Part shown: piece by piece, positions 12,638-24,301 of the stretch
Numbering within the stretch: the stretch's first letter is position 1
Layout of the letters: every line of letters begins with the position of its first letter
The notes under the pieces: model-generated
The model's database searches: none
Seen by the model: the letters and a program-made list of their open reading frames with translations, nothing else
Told to the model about the DNA's origin: nothing
Program-made: the position numbers and the translations under genes
NCBI GenBank assembly: GCA_026261815.1
Contig: JAMPIT010000884.1
Location: 18,064,210 to 18,128,209 of the forward strand
From: Monarcha castaneiventris obscurior
Lineage: Eukaryota > Chordata > Aves > Passeriformes > Monarchidae
Length of the DNA stretch: 64,000 nucleotides
Direction: 5' to 3'

Positions 12638-15600
12638 CTGGAAGGGAAGGACAGAGACATGGTGAGTTTGCATTGATCTCTCAGAGGCTCACCCCATGGC
12701 TTGCACCAATGCAGCCCTTGGTACGTGCCTGAGCTCCTACGAGTTCATGGGTGCGTCAGCAATGGGACTGCTGAGGGTGAGGAAAAGTGACTTGCTGTGT
12801 GCCCCCCTAGCTGCTGCTGAGGACAGAAAGGTGTCATAGGACCTGCTGAGTCACCTGCAGCACCTGCTGTCACCTGGTAATCACGAGTGGCATGCCACTG
12901 CCTCAAAGGATCCTGCTGCACTGTACCACACCTCGTCAGTGACCCTTCTGCCATCCATCTGCTCCAGAGGCAAAGGCTCTTTCTCTGAGAAGAAACTTAG
13001 GAGACATCGCTGCCATGGTCTATGGGCAAACGAGGCTCAAGACTCCAAGAGGGATAAGCAAAGGTGGGTAAATAATTATCTTTTTCATACATTTTCCATG
13101 CTCAGTGTTGAGTGATACTTTTCTACCTGCCTCACCTGAGCTTGATGTTGGCTGCCTGAACAGAAATCCCATACTCAGATTTGCTTATCTCTTCCTCCAC
13201 TTCCCCCACTCTTAGCTGTTTTTCTTCCCTTCTCTATTGATTCATGCCCTCAGGCAGAAATCTTTTCGTGTGAGAGAAGGCACCCAGAGAATGCTTTGTC
13301 AGAGAAGGGAGGGAGCAGTGTGCAGCTCGCAGACAGAGGGCTTTTCTCCTTCTGTGGCTGTGAGTTTCTCTCTGAGAACAGGTCTGGTGCTGAGTGGGCC
13401 TGATTGCCTGGCTGTGGGAGTGATTTTCTGCTTCTCAGTGTGCCAGTGTCTGTGCCTCACACACAGCTCTTACAGAAGCAGAGTGGTTTGGGTTGGGAGT
13501 GACCTTTAAAGGCCATCTACTTCAACCCCTCTGCAGTGAGTGGGGATATTTTCAACCAGACAAGGTTGCTCAGAGATCCCTCCAACCTGATCTTGAATAT
13601 CTCCAGTGATGAGGCATCCACCACCTCTCTGGGCAACCTGTGCCAGTGTTTCACCACCTTCATTGTAAAAATCTTCTTCCTTACACCTAATCTAAACCAG
13701 CCCTCCTTCAGGTTAACACCATTACCCTGGTCTCTTGCCACAGGCCCTGCTAAAACATCTGTCCCCATCTTTCTTACGAGCCCCTGTGTATCCCAGGAGT
13801 GGCTGTGAGCCTGTGTGGTGCCTGTCTCACCATGCAGACAAGAACAAATTGTACGTGTGTGTTGTGCAGGAAGTTTTCTTCCTATATTTCAGTCTGCCTC
13901 ACTGAAGGGTCTCTGCTATGATGCACTTTGCTGAAGTGAATCACTGCAATGGCAGGAAGATTGCCACATTTCTTTGGTTCTCTGAGCCAGCAAGTGGAGA
14001 GAGCTCAGAGGGTGACTTCATGAAGTGATGTCATACTTCCATCATTAATCCAAAATCAGGGTTCTTTGTCAAGGCTCAAGGAGTGAGTTTGCTCAGGCAG
14101 TTTCCTGGGGTGAGGAAAGAATAGGATGAGATTTCAGAGCACGTGAATGCATGATATGCACAGGCACAGACTGTGACATTGTCAGGTGGTGAAGTACGTG
14201 GGTGAGCAACATATGTCTAGCTATAAGGGGAGCAGCATTCAGCAGAATGGCCTGCTCCTTACAGGGGCCTCACAGGCATATAAAAAGTAGATGGGCTTGA
14301 AATAGTTCTGCTTACTCTGTAATGTCAAAAGAAAATATCCTGGGCAGTGTGGCATCCCTGGGGAGAGGGCTGTAAGAACAATCAAATTTATAAATAGGAG
14401 AGGTGCAAGATCTGATACTGAAAACCCCAGGCCTTCTTCATGGAAAAGCAACAATACACCTTCTGTATTATCACACAGACCTACTGATTCACCATTGAAG
14501 AGTACAGGTAAAGTTCCCTGCTACGTGCAAAGGTGATATGGTCAGGACACAAGGCAAACTAAGCAACAGAGATTCATAAAATGAACGTCCACCTGCACAC
14601 TTTGGTATTTGGCTAGGGACAGTATGGTTTTCACAACATGAGGATGAACTGATCTACACCTGTGTGACTCCAAAGTCACTGGACTGACTTTGGATCCACT
14701 CCAGAGGAGCCGAAAGCTGAATATGGCCAGAAAAATGCAGACACTGGCATGGATGTGCAGGTGCTCAGTAGAGGTGGCACACACAATGCCATCAGAGGAT
14801 GCAGGATGAAACAGTCCAGCTGTGACAGCCCTCCTGCACTGCATAGACTATAACTCAAATATTCTTTCACTAACAGCAGCCTTTCATCAGTTTTTTACAG
14901 GATTCAATTTATTCTCCACAAAATCCTGATAGCAATATAACATCTCTGCTACTGAACACCTGCAGATATATCCCATGTAGTGCAGCATGCAGCTTTTACC
15001 CAGAGGTGCAGCAGACAACTCTACTCCCCTCTCTCCTGAGCCGGGTCCCTGCTATTCATTTTTGGTGTTGCAGGGGTGTGAAGAAGAGCCAGCAAATGCT
15101 GCGGGATTCCTCACGTCCTGCTGGCTTTCCCTCTGCCCACGCAGCCAGCTGCCCACACACACCGAGCTGTTACAGCAGTGCTGCATAATGAAGCACTCGC
15201 CATCCCAGGGATTTCACCCCCTCACAGTGCAGCAAGGATGGGGAAAGTGCCACTGCATTGATGTGTTTCCAAAGGCCTGCTCCGAGCCACAGCACTGCCT
15301 TCCAGAAATGCAAGGCAAGGCCAGATAGACTGTGTCAGATTCCACTAGAAACTGCAGGCTTTCAGCTCCTGCTCCAGGGAAAGCCAGGAAAAAGGATGTG
15401 TGCACAAGCACACACAGCCTCAGCTCCATGCCCTACAGATCAGTGCCCACATCCCAAACCCCACAACAGTAAACTTCTTCTGGCTTCTCCTGGAAATAGA
15501 CAGGGAAAGCAACAACCTAATAACTGCAGAAAGCCTAATGGCCTTCCCAGCCCCTTGGACAGGAAGTCACAAAGGGGACCACATGTCCCCTAGATACCGC

Positions 15601-16772
15601 TCAGAGAATGAAGAAAGGCGTCATTCCCCAAAGCTAACAGGTTAGTTTCCTCACTCCTGACCTCCAGCCTGATCTCAGAACTGGAAATATGTCCTTCTCA
15701 GCTCTGTAAGAGTCCCAAATCTCTCTGACCTAACATCACTTCCCTTCTGGATGTGCTCTGAGACCAACCCTAAAAACCTCTCTTCCTGGGTCCTGCCTCC
15801 TGGAGTCCACGGCCTTCATGGTACACATCTATAAATCCTGTGCATTGCCCCTTTGTCTGTGAAAAAACTTCTGCCTAGGACTGCGTAATGATCAGTCCTT
15901 GCTTTGACTAAAATGCCCACACTAACATGTGGAAAAACATTCTCCTAGTATGGGCACATTACATCCTCATTATTAGGGGACTCAAATGGAAACTGAAAGA
16001 CAGAGATATGAGAGTGTGATGATAAAGCAAAACCCAGTACTTCTTGTGGCTTGCTTAGATGAGAAAAGTCTCATCAAAAGGCAATGAGCAAATCTAAAGC
16101 TCCTTACAGGAGCTCAGCTGCTCTCTGCCAATCCATGCGTGACCCTGTGACTTACCCTCCTCTGACGGTAACCTCTGCCCTGCTTTTGCTTTCACACCTA
16201 CAGCCTTCCCACAGGATATCAAACTCAGATATGTGAGAGACAGGTGACTAAACTTGGTCTGTCAGGTGAAAATCTATCCAAGTATCTGAAGAAAAATGAC
16301 AGCCAGAGACGTAATTTTGTCATTATGACTCATACTGGGCTAGCTAAGCTCAGCTCTACCTCTGTCTCTCTGTCTCTTTACTTGGAATTGCCCTGTGTTA
16401 AGTAACCAGGGCTGGGTTTACAGCTATGTTTGTTCCTTTGCAACAGAGTGAATCAGAGTAATCCCAAGCTCCTCTGGTGGATGCCAAATGGACAGCAACT
16501 GGAACTGAAGGTTCAGTGAATTCTGAGAGCATGGACACTACTTGTGGGACAGTGGGCTTGTTCCTCTGTTAGGCAGAAGAGAAGGACAATACTTGGGAGA
16601 ATTTAGGGAAAGAGCTTCTGGGAAGCCAACCTGTCCTGTGCATTGCATACCCAGATGGCCATGCCTTGAATACGAACGAGCTTCGCTGGGTACGGATCTA
16701 GACCAAGAGCCTGCTGCCACCTGTCCCTGTGAGGCATAGCACAGGCTGGGGAGCAGAGGGAGAGTCACTCAC
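12638..16772 (-). other. IQSEC3 intron between exons C and D (4.1 kb)
   Basis: This intron contains one CR1 fragment (about 13478-13800) and otherwise unclassified sequence. No further exon is supported: splice phases of exons C and D join directly at AT|A (Ile), leaving no required missing exon. Confidence 0.8.
13478..13800 (-). mobile_element. CR1 LINE 3' fragment (ORF2 C-terminus)
   Basis: The plus strand reads GTTTGGGTTGGGAGTGACCT, then text containing TCTCTGGGCAACCTGTGCCA and ending near CATCTTTCTTACGAGCCCC, the reverse complement of the avian CR1 3' end. The minus-strand frame 13768-13517 is open and reads the CR1 ORF2 C-terminus, with KHWHRLPREVVDASSLEIFK. The element is 5'-truncated, as usual for CR1, and its terminal octamer repeats are eroded. 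Its orientation matches IQSEC3 transcription. Confidence 0.92.
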
Positions 16773-17851
16773 ATGTTAAAGAGGTTCAGCCCAATGCGGT
16801 AAAGGCGTTTCCTCATGGTGTCTGTGGAAAGTGTGGGGGACTTGCAGCTGGCTGGGTTTTCGCAGTGGTACCTCGGGAGGCTGAGGATCATGGCCTGCAG
16901 GGCTTCTTTTGAGGACACCTCAGAGGCTGACTTGGCTGAAGTGGAGGTGCTGCTGCTGCTCAGCTGCTCTGAGTTGTCTGCATTCTCAGACTCGGAGCCT
17001 TTGCTTTGCCCCGCCTCATTGCTTGCATCAAACTGGAGCTTCTGCACCCCCATCTGATCGGGCTCAGCACTGCTGTCCCCCGTGCCATTGGCACTGACAT
17101 CCACCTCGGTGAATGTGTGGCTGTTCTCAGGCAAGCTCTCTGGGGCAGATGGTGGCTCACTGGCTTCTCCCTCCCCTTCTCCTGGGCTTTCTTCAGTCTT
17201 GGTAGCTTGAGAGAGCCCAGCCTGGTCGTTGCTGCTGAGACAGTTTGCCATGGACACCGAGGTAGATGATGAGACAGAGATGTTCTTGTTGTCGATCTGA
17301 ACTGTGACATCTCGAAAAGCCATCATGAGAGTGCTGCTGCTCTTGGGTAGAGTATCTGGCAGGAGACCTTCCTCCTTTTCCTGATCCTGCAGCTCGGCTT
17401 CTAAGTCCTGGTTTGGCTGCATGGAGCTGGCGCTGAAGGTCTCCCTGATCTGGTACGAGCCCCCATCCTGCAGGGAGCACATGGTCTTCAGGCTCCAGGT
17501 GCTGAGGGCATCATCGATGGATTTGGCCAGGGACTGAACTTGTTCCGTGAAGGAGTCCTCCAGCTCTGTCAGTGCCCCACTGATGGTGGCTGGCAAGGAC
17601 GGGGACCTCACCAGCGGGATGCCCACGAAGTTGTACCCCTCCACCAGGGCTTTCTCCGCGGAGAAGCTCTCGGAGTTCTGGACGCGGACTTTCCGCAGGG
17701 AGATGCGGCGCGGCATGCGGCTCTCCAGCAGGGAGTTGCGGATCTTCTCGAAGTTCTTGCTGAGCTGGTACTGCCGGAACGCGGTCTGGATGGTGCAAGC
17801 TGCCCTGCGAGACACCAGGTGGCCGCCGTATTTGTGCTCTAGCATTTCGAT
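16773..17851 (-). CDS. IQSEC3: IQSEC3 exon C: IQ motif, Ser/acidic linker, start of Sec7
   Basis: This large internal exon (1079 nt, 359 codons plus AT) follows acceptor CTGTTTTTCAG and opens with [10 protein letters not shown]. The IQ motif, expected to bind calmodulin, is at exon residues about 20-33 ([14 protein letters not shown]). A conserved Arg-rich patch ([14 protein letters not shown]) follows, then [20 protein letters not shown], a family signature, and [15 protein letters not shown]. Residues about 180-310 are Ser/Glu-rich and poorly conserved, ending in [15 protein letters not shown]. The end, [14 protein letters not shown], starts the Sec7 domain. The donor AACAT|GTGAGT gives Ile with the next exon. 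The Met at 17845 is not the normal start, because splicing continues from exon B, but it is the first Met available to a transcript starting inside the upstream intron. Confidence 0.97.
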
Positions 17852-20800
17852 CTGAAAAACAGAGAACAGAGACGTTGGCTTTTGCTAATTGCCTCCCGAT
17901 GGCTTCTTGTTGCCTCAGTTCCTACGCTGATTAGTCTTCAAGGACTGTCAAAGGAACTTCTGACACTGAATTAGCTTTTCCCTGCAATGCCATGCCCCTG
18001 ATTTCAACAGAAGGTTCCCCTTTGGGCATGGCTGGCTAAATCATCAGCACCACGAACTTCCTCACAGCTGTAATGGGATCATGCCTCTTGCTAGAGTGCC
18101 AGTCATAAAAGCTGGAGCCTGCAGGTGCCCTTCCCTTGCAGACTCACTTCTGATGGCCTTCAGGGCAGGCTCATCACTGCAAATAAAACATTCCAGCAAT
18201 GTGTCTTCCTGCTCAGCGGTGCTCTGGTAATGTTAAGCATTATCTCTTGTCTCAGTGTTACTAGTGCTTCTCCCTTCCTCAGCAACCTTAGGAAATACTC
18301 TTCAGGAAAGGAGAAATTATTCAGAAAAAGTGAAGAAAATTTAATTTTTAAATGCAGAGAATGCTGGCTTGATCTAACAGTTAGTGAGAAACATCAACTG
18401 TCATACAAGTTAGTGGAGTCTGGGTTTGTTCTGAGTTTGTGTCTCTGAAAAAGCACTGTGAATCCCAGAGTGTCTTCCTTTTTGCTATATGAGTTTTTCA
18501 GGTGTCAGCCAGCAATGGACAGAAAAATACCCAGAAAAAGAATGACTCTCAATTTTGAAAGGTAAAAAAATCTGAATTTTAAATGTTGAGACAAGATATT
18601 AAAAACAAGTAGAAGGAGGATTTACCTGAGCTAGTAACAACAAACACATACATCGACAAACAGCTAAGTACCGCCTCAACTGGCTTCAGCAAAGCAATTA
18701 TGTATGGGCATTCCTGTAGTCTAGAATTTAAACTTCCTGGTAATCCCCCCACCCTTCCTCTGCAGCTGGGTTTTCACCAACAAGTTCCAGGAGAATGGCA
18801 GGTGATTTGGTTCCAATGAGTGACTGACAGAGGACAAGGGGGACAGTATGAAGATGAAGGTGGAAGATGGGGTTGAAGAAAAAAGAGAATGAACTCAAAC
18901 TACCTTCGCTGAGGTTTAGGCTGAACTATGAGCTGAACTCTACATCACTGGCACTTCACAGGGCAGAGTGCAGGTGCAGGCTGTAGTGTTAATAAGTGTG
19001 TGCACATGTGGAAAAACCAAAAAACGATAAAGGGCAGGACTGAGAGTGCTGGTTAAGTCAGTCCTGGATTAGCAGAGGATTCACTGCATCAGTCATGTGG
19101 TGAGTAGGAGCTCTTTAGCAGAACCAAAGGATGAGTTTTACTGAGTGCATCCTCATCCCCAGACATATCACTTGTCCCTCACCATGCCTTGTTGGCCCAG
19201 CACTCACAGTTTGAAGAACTGAGCTCACAGAAGGTCTGAGTTTAAGTGCAAGTTGGTTTCACAGTCAAAGTGAGACTGAGGCATGAGCCTCAGCTCACAG
19301 AGTCATGTCATGTCACCTACTTCCTTCTTCTTTTTTATAACATGATGTAAAGTTACAGATAAAACCATCAGTGAGTGACGTAGGTACACGTGGAGGCCTG
19401 GCCTGACAGCTATGAGAAGTGTAAATGACGTCTGTAATCCTTCCAATACTTTCTCCTCTGGAAGCAGAGGAAGATAATGTGACCTTGGGAGATGACAGGC
19501 AGAGAGGAGCAACATAAGCCCAGCCATTTTGTGCCTGCACTGGTATCCTGGCTGTGGAGCAAGCACTGGGAGGCTGGCATTTATGGAAGAGAGTGGGATG
19601 GGGAGCACATCCTTTCGTGTTTCCCTCTCTGGACATGAAGCAGGGACCTTTGCCTTGTGCTCAAACATCAGGTCAGCTTCTGTTTTCTGTCTGCCTTGCC
19701 CTTGAGCTCACAGTCTGTCCAAGGCAAACATCAAAGACCAGCACTGAGAAATACCAGCAATTTTCTTAGCAATGGGGTTGGCCACTGCAGTTGTAGAGGC
19801 AGCTGGCTCAGAGCTCTGCTTACCCCTAATTTCAAGAACATTTGCCTAGTACTTTTACTGCTGCCCGCCCAGAAAGGGTCTGCATAAATGATGCTAAAAA
19901 TCACCCCCACAATAATCATGGAGTCAGTGTCGCTTACCACAAGACCTGGCAGTAGGCCTTTTGAATAAACAAGGACATCTTAAATCCCACCATAAAACCA
20001 GCACTCCTGACACATGTCTTTAAAGCTGGCCTGCCTGGGAAGAGACTGAACTATCCCTTGGCGCTTTCCTTCAGGAGGAAGGCTCGTGCAGATAAATGTA
20101 AATTAAACCAATAACCTGCAAAGGCCCAACCCAGACAGTTATTACTGACAACTGACCGTGAGCACTTAAAATAATGATCTGGTTAATGAAAATGTAGAGC
20201 TAATTGTGTTAGGAGGGAAAGAGGAACAAATGGGAGGGACAGAATAACTGTAAAATGCGAAATAAAGCAGAAGCAGGAGCCTTACAATTATCTGAGTTTT
20301 CCAAGGAGGTGACAGCCATTCTGAAAACATGATATTCATGTGCTCTGATCTTATTAGAGGCCAAGACAAGATGTCATTGCTGATCTGAAGTAAAAGGCCA
20401 GTTTATCTCATGCAAGGACAGTTCCAAAAATGGCAGGCTTCAATAACTAGTGTGGAGAGTTCCAAAAATGGCAGGCTTCAATAACTAGTGTGGAGAGATC
20501 CTTCTAAAAGTCTAAAGGAACAGAGCAAGCTGTCAGTACCTTGATAAAAAACATCACCAGCTTTTTGCAGTTCATAATCTCCATCCTCCCAAAGAACTAA
20601 GACATTAAAGAGCAGAACAAGATCTAAAGTGAGAGGACTCCCCAACTAGTCTGTTTTCTGGCTCATACCAGGGGTGCAAGAATGGGTTCTGCATGTGGGC
20701 CACTGCCAACTGGCACTGTCCAAAGAAAGGGAAATCCTGCAATACCTTTCAGCTGGGATAACAGGGACAGGGACTGTTCCAGGAGATGTTTGAGAAAACT

Positions 20801-23800
20801 GGCAGAGCCAGATGCAGCTCCCCCCCCCCAGAGAGAAGTGCCCTCCCCACCTGTGTTTGGTAGCAGTGGGTCTCTGTCTCTTTTTCGTTGCTGTAGCCCA
20901 GTTGTTTACTGCTTATTGATGTCTGAGATGTCCAGCATTTGCTGTCAGGCCGAGCTAACTGACAGTCCAAAGGAATTAAGGATTTCACACAGCTGTAGCC
21001 TGTGCTCTTCCTCTCCAGAGGAGGAAAGGGCATCCGTTAGCACCACAGCAGTCACGGGTAATGGAGATGTATGTCTACATGGCTGGAGGAACCTTCTCTT
21101 CCCATCTGACAGGCGAGAAAGGCCAGACCTGATTGGCCTTCTCTTGCTCCTAATAAACCCTATGAATCACAAGTAATTGCCTACTTAAAGCTACTCTTCT
21201 CTGGGGAATGATCCGACAGCCAGCGCCAAAGGAAGGGGAAAGCAGGAGGGGGATCGGGGGGATTTCAAAGAATAATTAGCTTAATACATTTCTGGGCCTC
21301 AATATGAACACTCATTCTGAGCAATTCAGGCCTTGTGGCTGAATTAGAAGTGGCTGTGAAATATCCACTGCCATGAGGGATTGCACATGAAGGGAGACTT
21401 AACAAGGTCAGCCTAAGGCACACCAAAGTGCAGGCCTGGATATGGCCAAACATTTGAGGTGCATGCCCCATGGCTCTGTTGCCTATAGGCATAAATTCAT
21501 AAATCTGCCAGGAGAGATCACGGCCTGTTCTTATTCTCAGTTAGCACTGGTTTTCCACCCAGGTTGCCACTGAGCACGGTGATGTGCCACCATGTTATAA
21601 CCAGAAAAGAATCAGGCTCAGGAACAGAAATTGAGTCGCTCAAGGCAATGCATGCATTGTAAAAAAATTAGAAAAAAAAAAAAAAGATATACAGAGTGTA
21701 TATGTTCTCTATCACTCATTCTTAATGCTTCTCCCTCCCTCCAGCCTCTCACAATGGAAGGACATTGCTATAAGGGATATTTGTTAATGGGGTGTTTTCC
21801 TTCATCCATGGGGCACCTGCTGCCCTTCAGCACAGTCCAAGAAGATGTGTGAGTGAAAGCATGCTCCTCTTTCCTGTGATCCCCTGCATTTTCCCAGCAT
21901 TGCAAGAGAGTCTAAGCACAGGGGAAATTTAGTAGAGTCTCTGTTCCAAACTCCCAGCGTAGAATACTTCTGCTCTGCTCACTATCAGAATTCTCTGTTT
22001 CATGGGGTAGGAAACAAGGAGAGCCATGAAGCCCCTCACCAACTCTCTAGGATGATGCTGAGGGGCAGTGACTGGTCCAAGCCCTGCAGAGGAGGCTGCG
22101 CTTTACCCTCCTTCCTTACTAGCATTCGGTCCTCTCTCAAAAGATAAATGTGACTTCAGTTGTGCAGTGAGACTAAAAATGTCTCCTTCCACCTGTTTCT
22201 CTTACTGTAAGTTCTATTCCTGTATTACAGGTTCTTCTATAAGTAGGGGTCTACTGGGACAGCACTGTGCAGGTCCTATCACCACTATTGCCATTTAAGA
22301 GAACTACCTGATGAGTAAATTGGTAGAAATACCTATAAAAACACATACTACAGTGCAAGAGTGGAAGAATTAGTGCTTTTCACCTCCTGAAAATCCCCCC
22401 TTCCAGAGCTGGAGGCAATTCACTGAGGACATCCATGAGTCTGAAGGGGCACACAAATTGTAAGGCCCCTTTGCTGTGAGAAAAGTGGTTTCACCAAGGA
22501 GACGGGCTCAGTCCCTGCAAGGTCGGTTCTGCGGGCACCAGACATTAATGAACAATCAGCTAAACACGTCTCTCTTGTTCACATGCATCCAGGGCAGGTT
22601 TGGCCTCTGCTGCAAGAACAATGATACGGCAACATGACCTTAAAGCTAAAATAACACAGGACAGACAGTCCCCAGGACAAACCAGAGCAGCTCTAGGACA
22701 ACGAGGAGGCTGAGCCCATATATAGCAGTCAAGATGTGGCCTACCCTGAGGATATGTCACATTAGTTTGTGAAGCCAGTTAATTAGTCTCTCTTGTTTTT
22801 TTCCTGGTGTGAAGCAAGAATTCTGTCTGAGTTGAGTAAGCAGTATTTTGAGAAAGACAGAGCTAGAGAGCCAAGGTGTCTCTTTTGCTCAGAAATCTAT
22901 TGGGTCATTGATCTGACATGTATGTTTAGGGACAGAGTCAGTGCCTTGAGGGAAGTGGTAGAGAGATGTCCCAGAAGTAACAGCTTCTTCTGTGGAAACC
23001 TCATTAGCTGAGACCCTTCAGCTGCAATAGCACAGCTCCCACTGAATTCTCCCACTGAACATAATCTGGACACTGTCACTAGTGTTTGCTTGTCCTCCTC
23101 ACCTCACAGGCTGCACGCTCTGCATATCCTACAGCCTCTGGTTGAGCTGCCTTCCCAGGGAAAAGGCAGAAATTATGCTTTAGGTTCTGTTTTGCGCAAC
23201 AGCTCTCCTGGACTGTAATCTGCAGAGACGTGGAGGGAGGGGGCACATTCCACCTCATTACCTGTGAGGGAGGAGGCCAGCTGCTGTTAGCCCCTGTCCC
23301 ACTGTCTGTGCTGGGAGCCCATCCAGAGATGCAGCTAGAGATGGGCACGCTTGTGTTCTGGAGCTAGGCTGGAGCCTCAGGCACAGAAGGCAAGGCTTGC
23401 AACTTCTAGGACTGGTAAACCTGCCTATCTCTTCAGCATCCTCCTCTGGACTGAGGGTAGTGCACAAACATCATGGTAGATGCTGTGCAGGACACTCGCT
23501 GAATAAACCCCACTTCCTCTTGGAAGCTCATGCCAATACAGGAGTGTGCTGGGGGCCTGCCCTGCATGATCCAAGATGGCAAGATGATTCTAGGAGACTC
23601 TCCCATGAGGGAGGTCACCTGGAACAACCAGCTGCTGGGAGCCCCACAGGCACTGTACGCTTGGGAGCAAGGCACTACCTCTGGATGCTGCTGCTCTTGG
23701 CTGCCTGCAACCCATCTCTAAGCCTACACTCACAGCTGGGTTTCTAGGTCCATTTTGGACCACAGAATCCAGGCAATGAGGAGCAGACACTGGCAGGTTT

Positions 23801-24012
23801 GGGTGAAAGGGTGACTCAGACAGAGGTGGGGAAGCTACTTCCTCCATCAGCCTCCATCAGCCCCACGAAGCCAAAGGGCCAGGCAGGCAGGGCGAAAGCT
23901 CAACATGAACAAAAGGCTAAAGTATTTGCTGAAAGTCGTCCCACCACAGCGCAAATGCAGTCCCACCCGCCCCATCCCCTTCTCCCACAGCCTGAGGAGG
24001 AAGCCTTGGTAC
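17852..24012 (-). other. IQSEC3 intron between exons B and C (6.2 kb)
   Basis: Exon B ends on a whole codon (CAG) and exon C starts on ATC, so no exon is missing. The intron includes a perfect 38-bp tandem duplication at 20420-20497, a C10 run at 20820-20829 and a short A-run near 21660. A plus-strand open frame at 20682-21176 lacks homology and is not called. The stretch around 21100-21300, with ATTA-type motifs, could be a conserved non-coding element, but I cannot test this. Confidence 0.75.
20420..20497. repeat. Perfect 38-bp tandem duplication, two copies
   Basis: The unit beginning AGTTCCAAAAATGGCAGGCT is present twice back to back with no mismatch over 78 nt. Identity between copies implies a recent duplication or possibly an assembly artefact. 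Confidence 0.92.
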
Positions 24013-24301
24013 CTGTTTATTCTTTAGGTCAAGGGAGAGCTCATAATCGGAGGCAGCTGCATGGGAACACGAGGCCGTCCCTTTGCTGCGCTGCACTCTC
24101 ACTGGGGAGCCCGTGTGGTGGAGGCTCGCCTTCTGCACCAGAGGGGAACACCCCGCTGCCTGCTCTTCTTGGAGCTCCGCATGCTGGGCTTTTAGCGTCA
24201 GGGTGTCGGACCTGCCTTCCTGGCCACTCTGTCTGCCGGCCTCCTTCGGATCCTCCGTTTCACACCCGGCTTTCTTGCTTGTGGAACCGCTGGGATCGTC
24301 A
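24013..24301 (-). CDS. IQSEC3: IQSEC3 exon B: variable linker ending YELSLDLKNKQ
   Basis: The 289-nt exon starts with T completing a Ser codon after acceptor TTCACAG and then encodes 96 residues, ending at donor AACAG|GTACCA. Most of it is polar, Ser/Gly/Gln/Glu-rich and weakly like human IQSEC3 as remembered. The last 14 residues (ASDYELSLDLKNKQ) match the conserved family segment just before the IQ exon, which fixes both identity and frame. No in-frame Met occurs. The exon is GC-richer than the flanking introns. A 229-codon open frame on the opposite strand (23799-24488) overlaps it and is treated as an antisense shadow. The bulk is likely an unstructured linker; the conserved tail continues the helix leading into the IQ motif. 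Confidence 0.92.

Noticed and set aside
17843..17845. Met at 17845 as the normal IQSEC3 start
   Set aside because: Acceptor CTGTTTTTCAG precedes ATC-GAA-ATG, and exon B ends NKQ on a whole codon, matching the continuous [14 protein letters not shown] of the family.
20682..21176. 164-codon plus-strand ORF
   Set aside because: It spans a C10 run, has no recognisable domain and no splice or promoter context; its length is plausible by chance in 64 kb.
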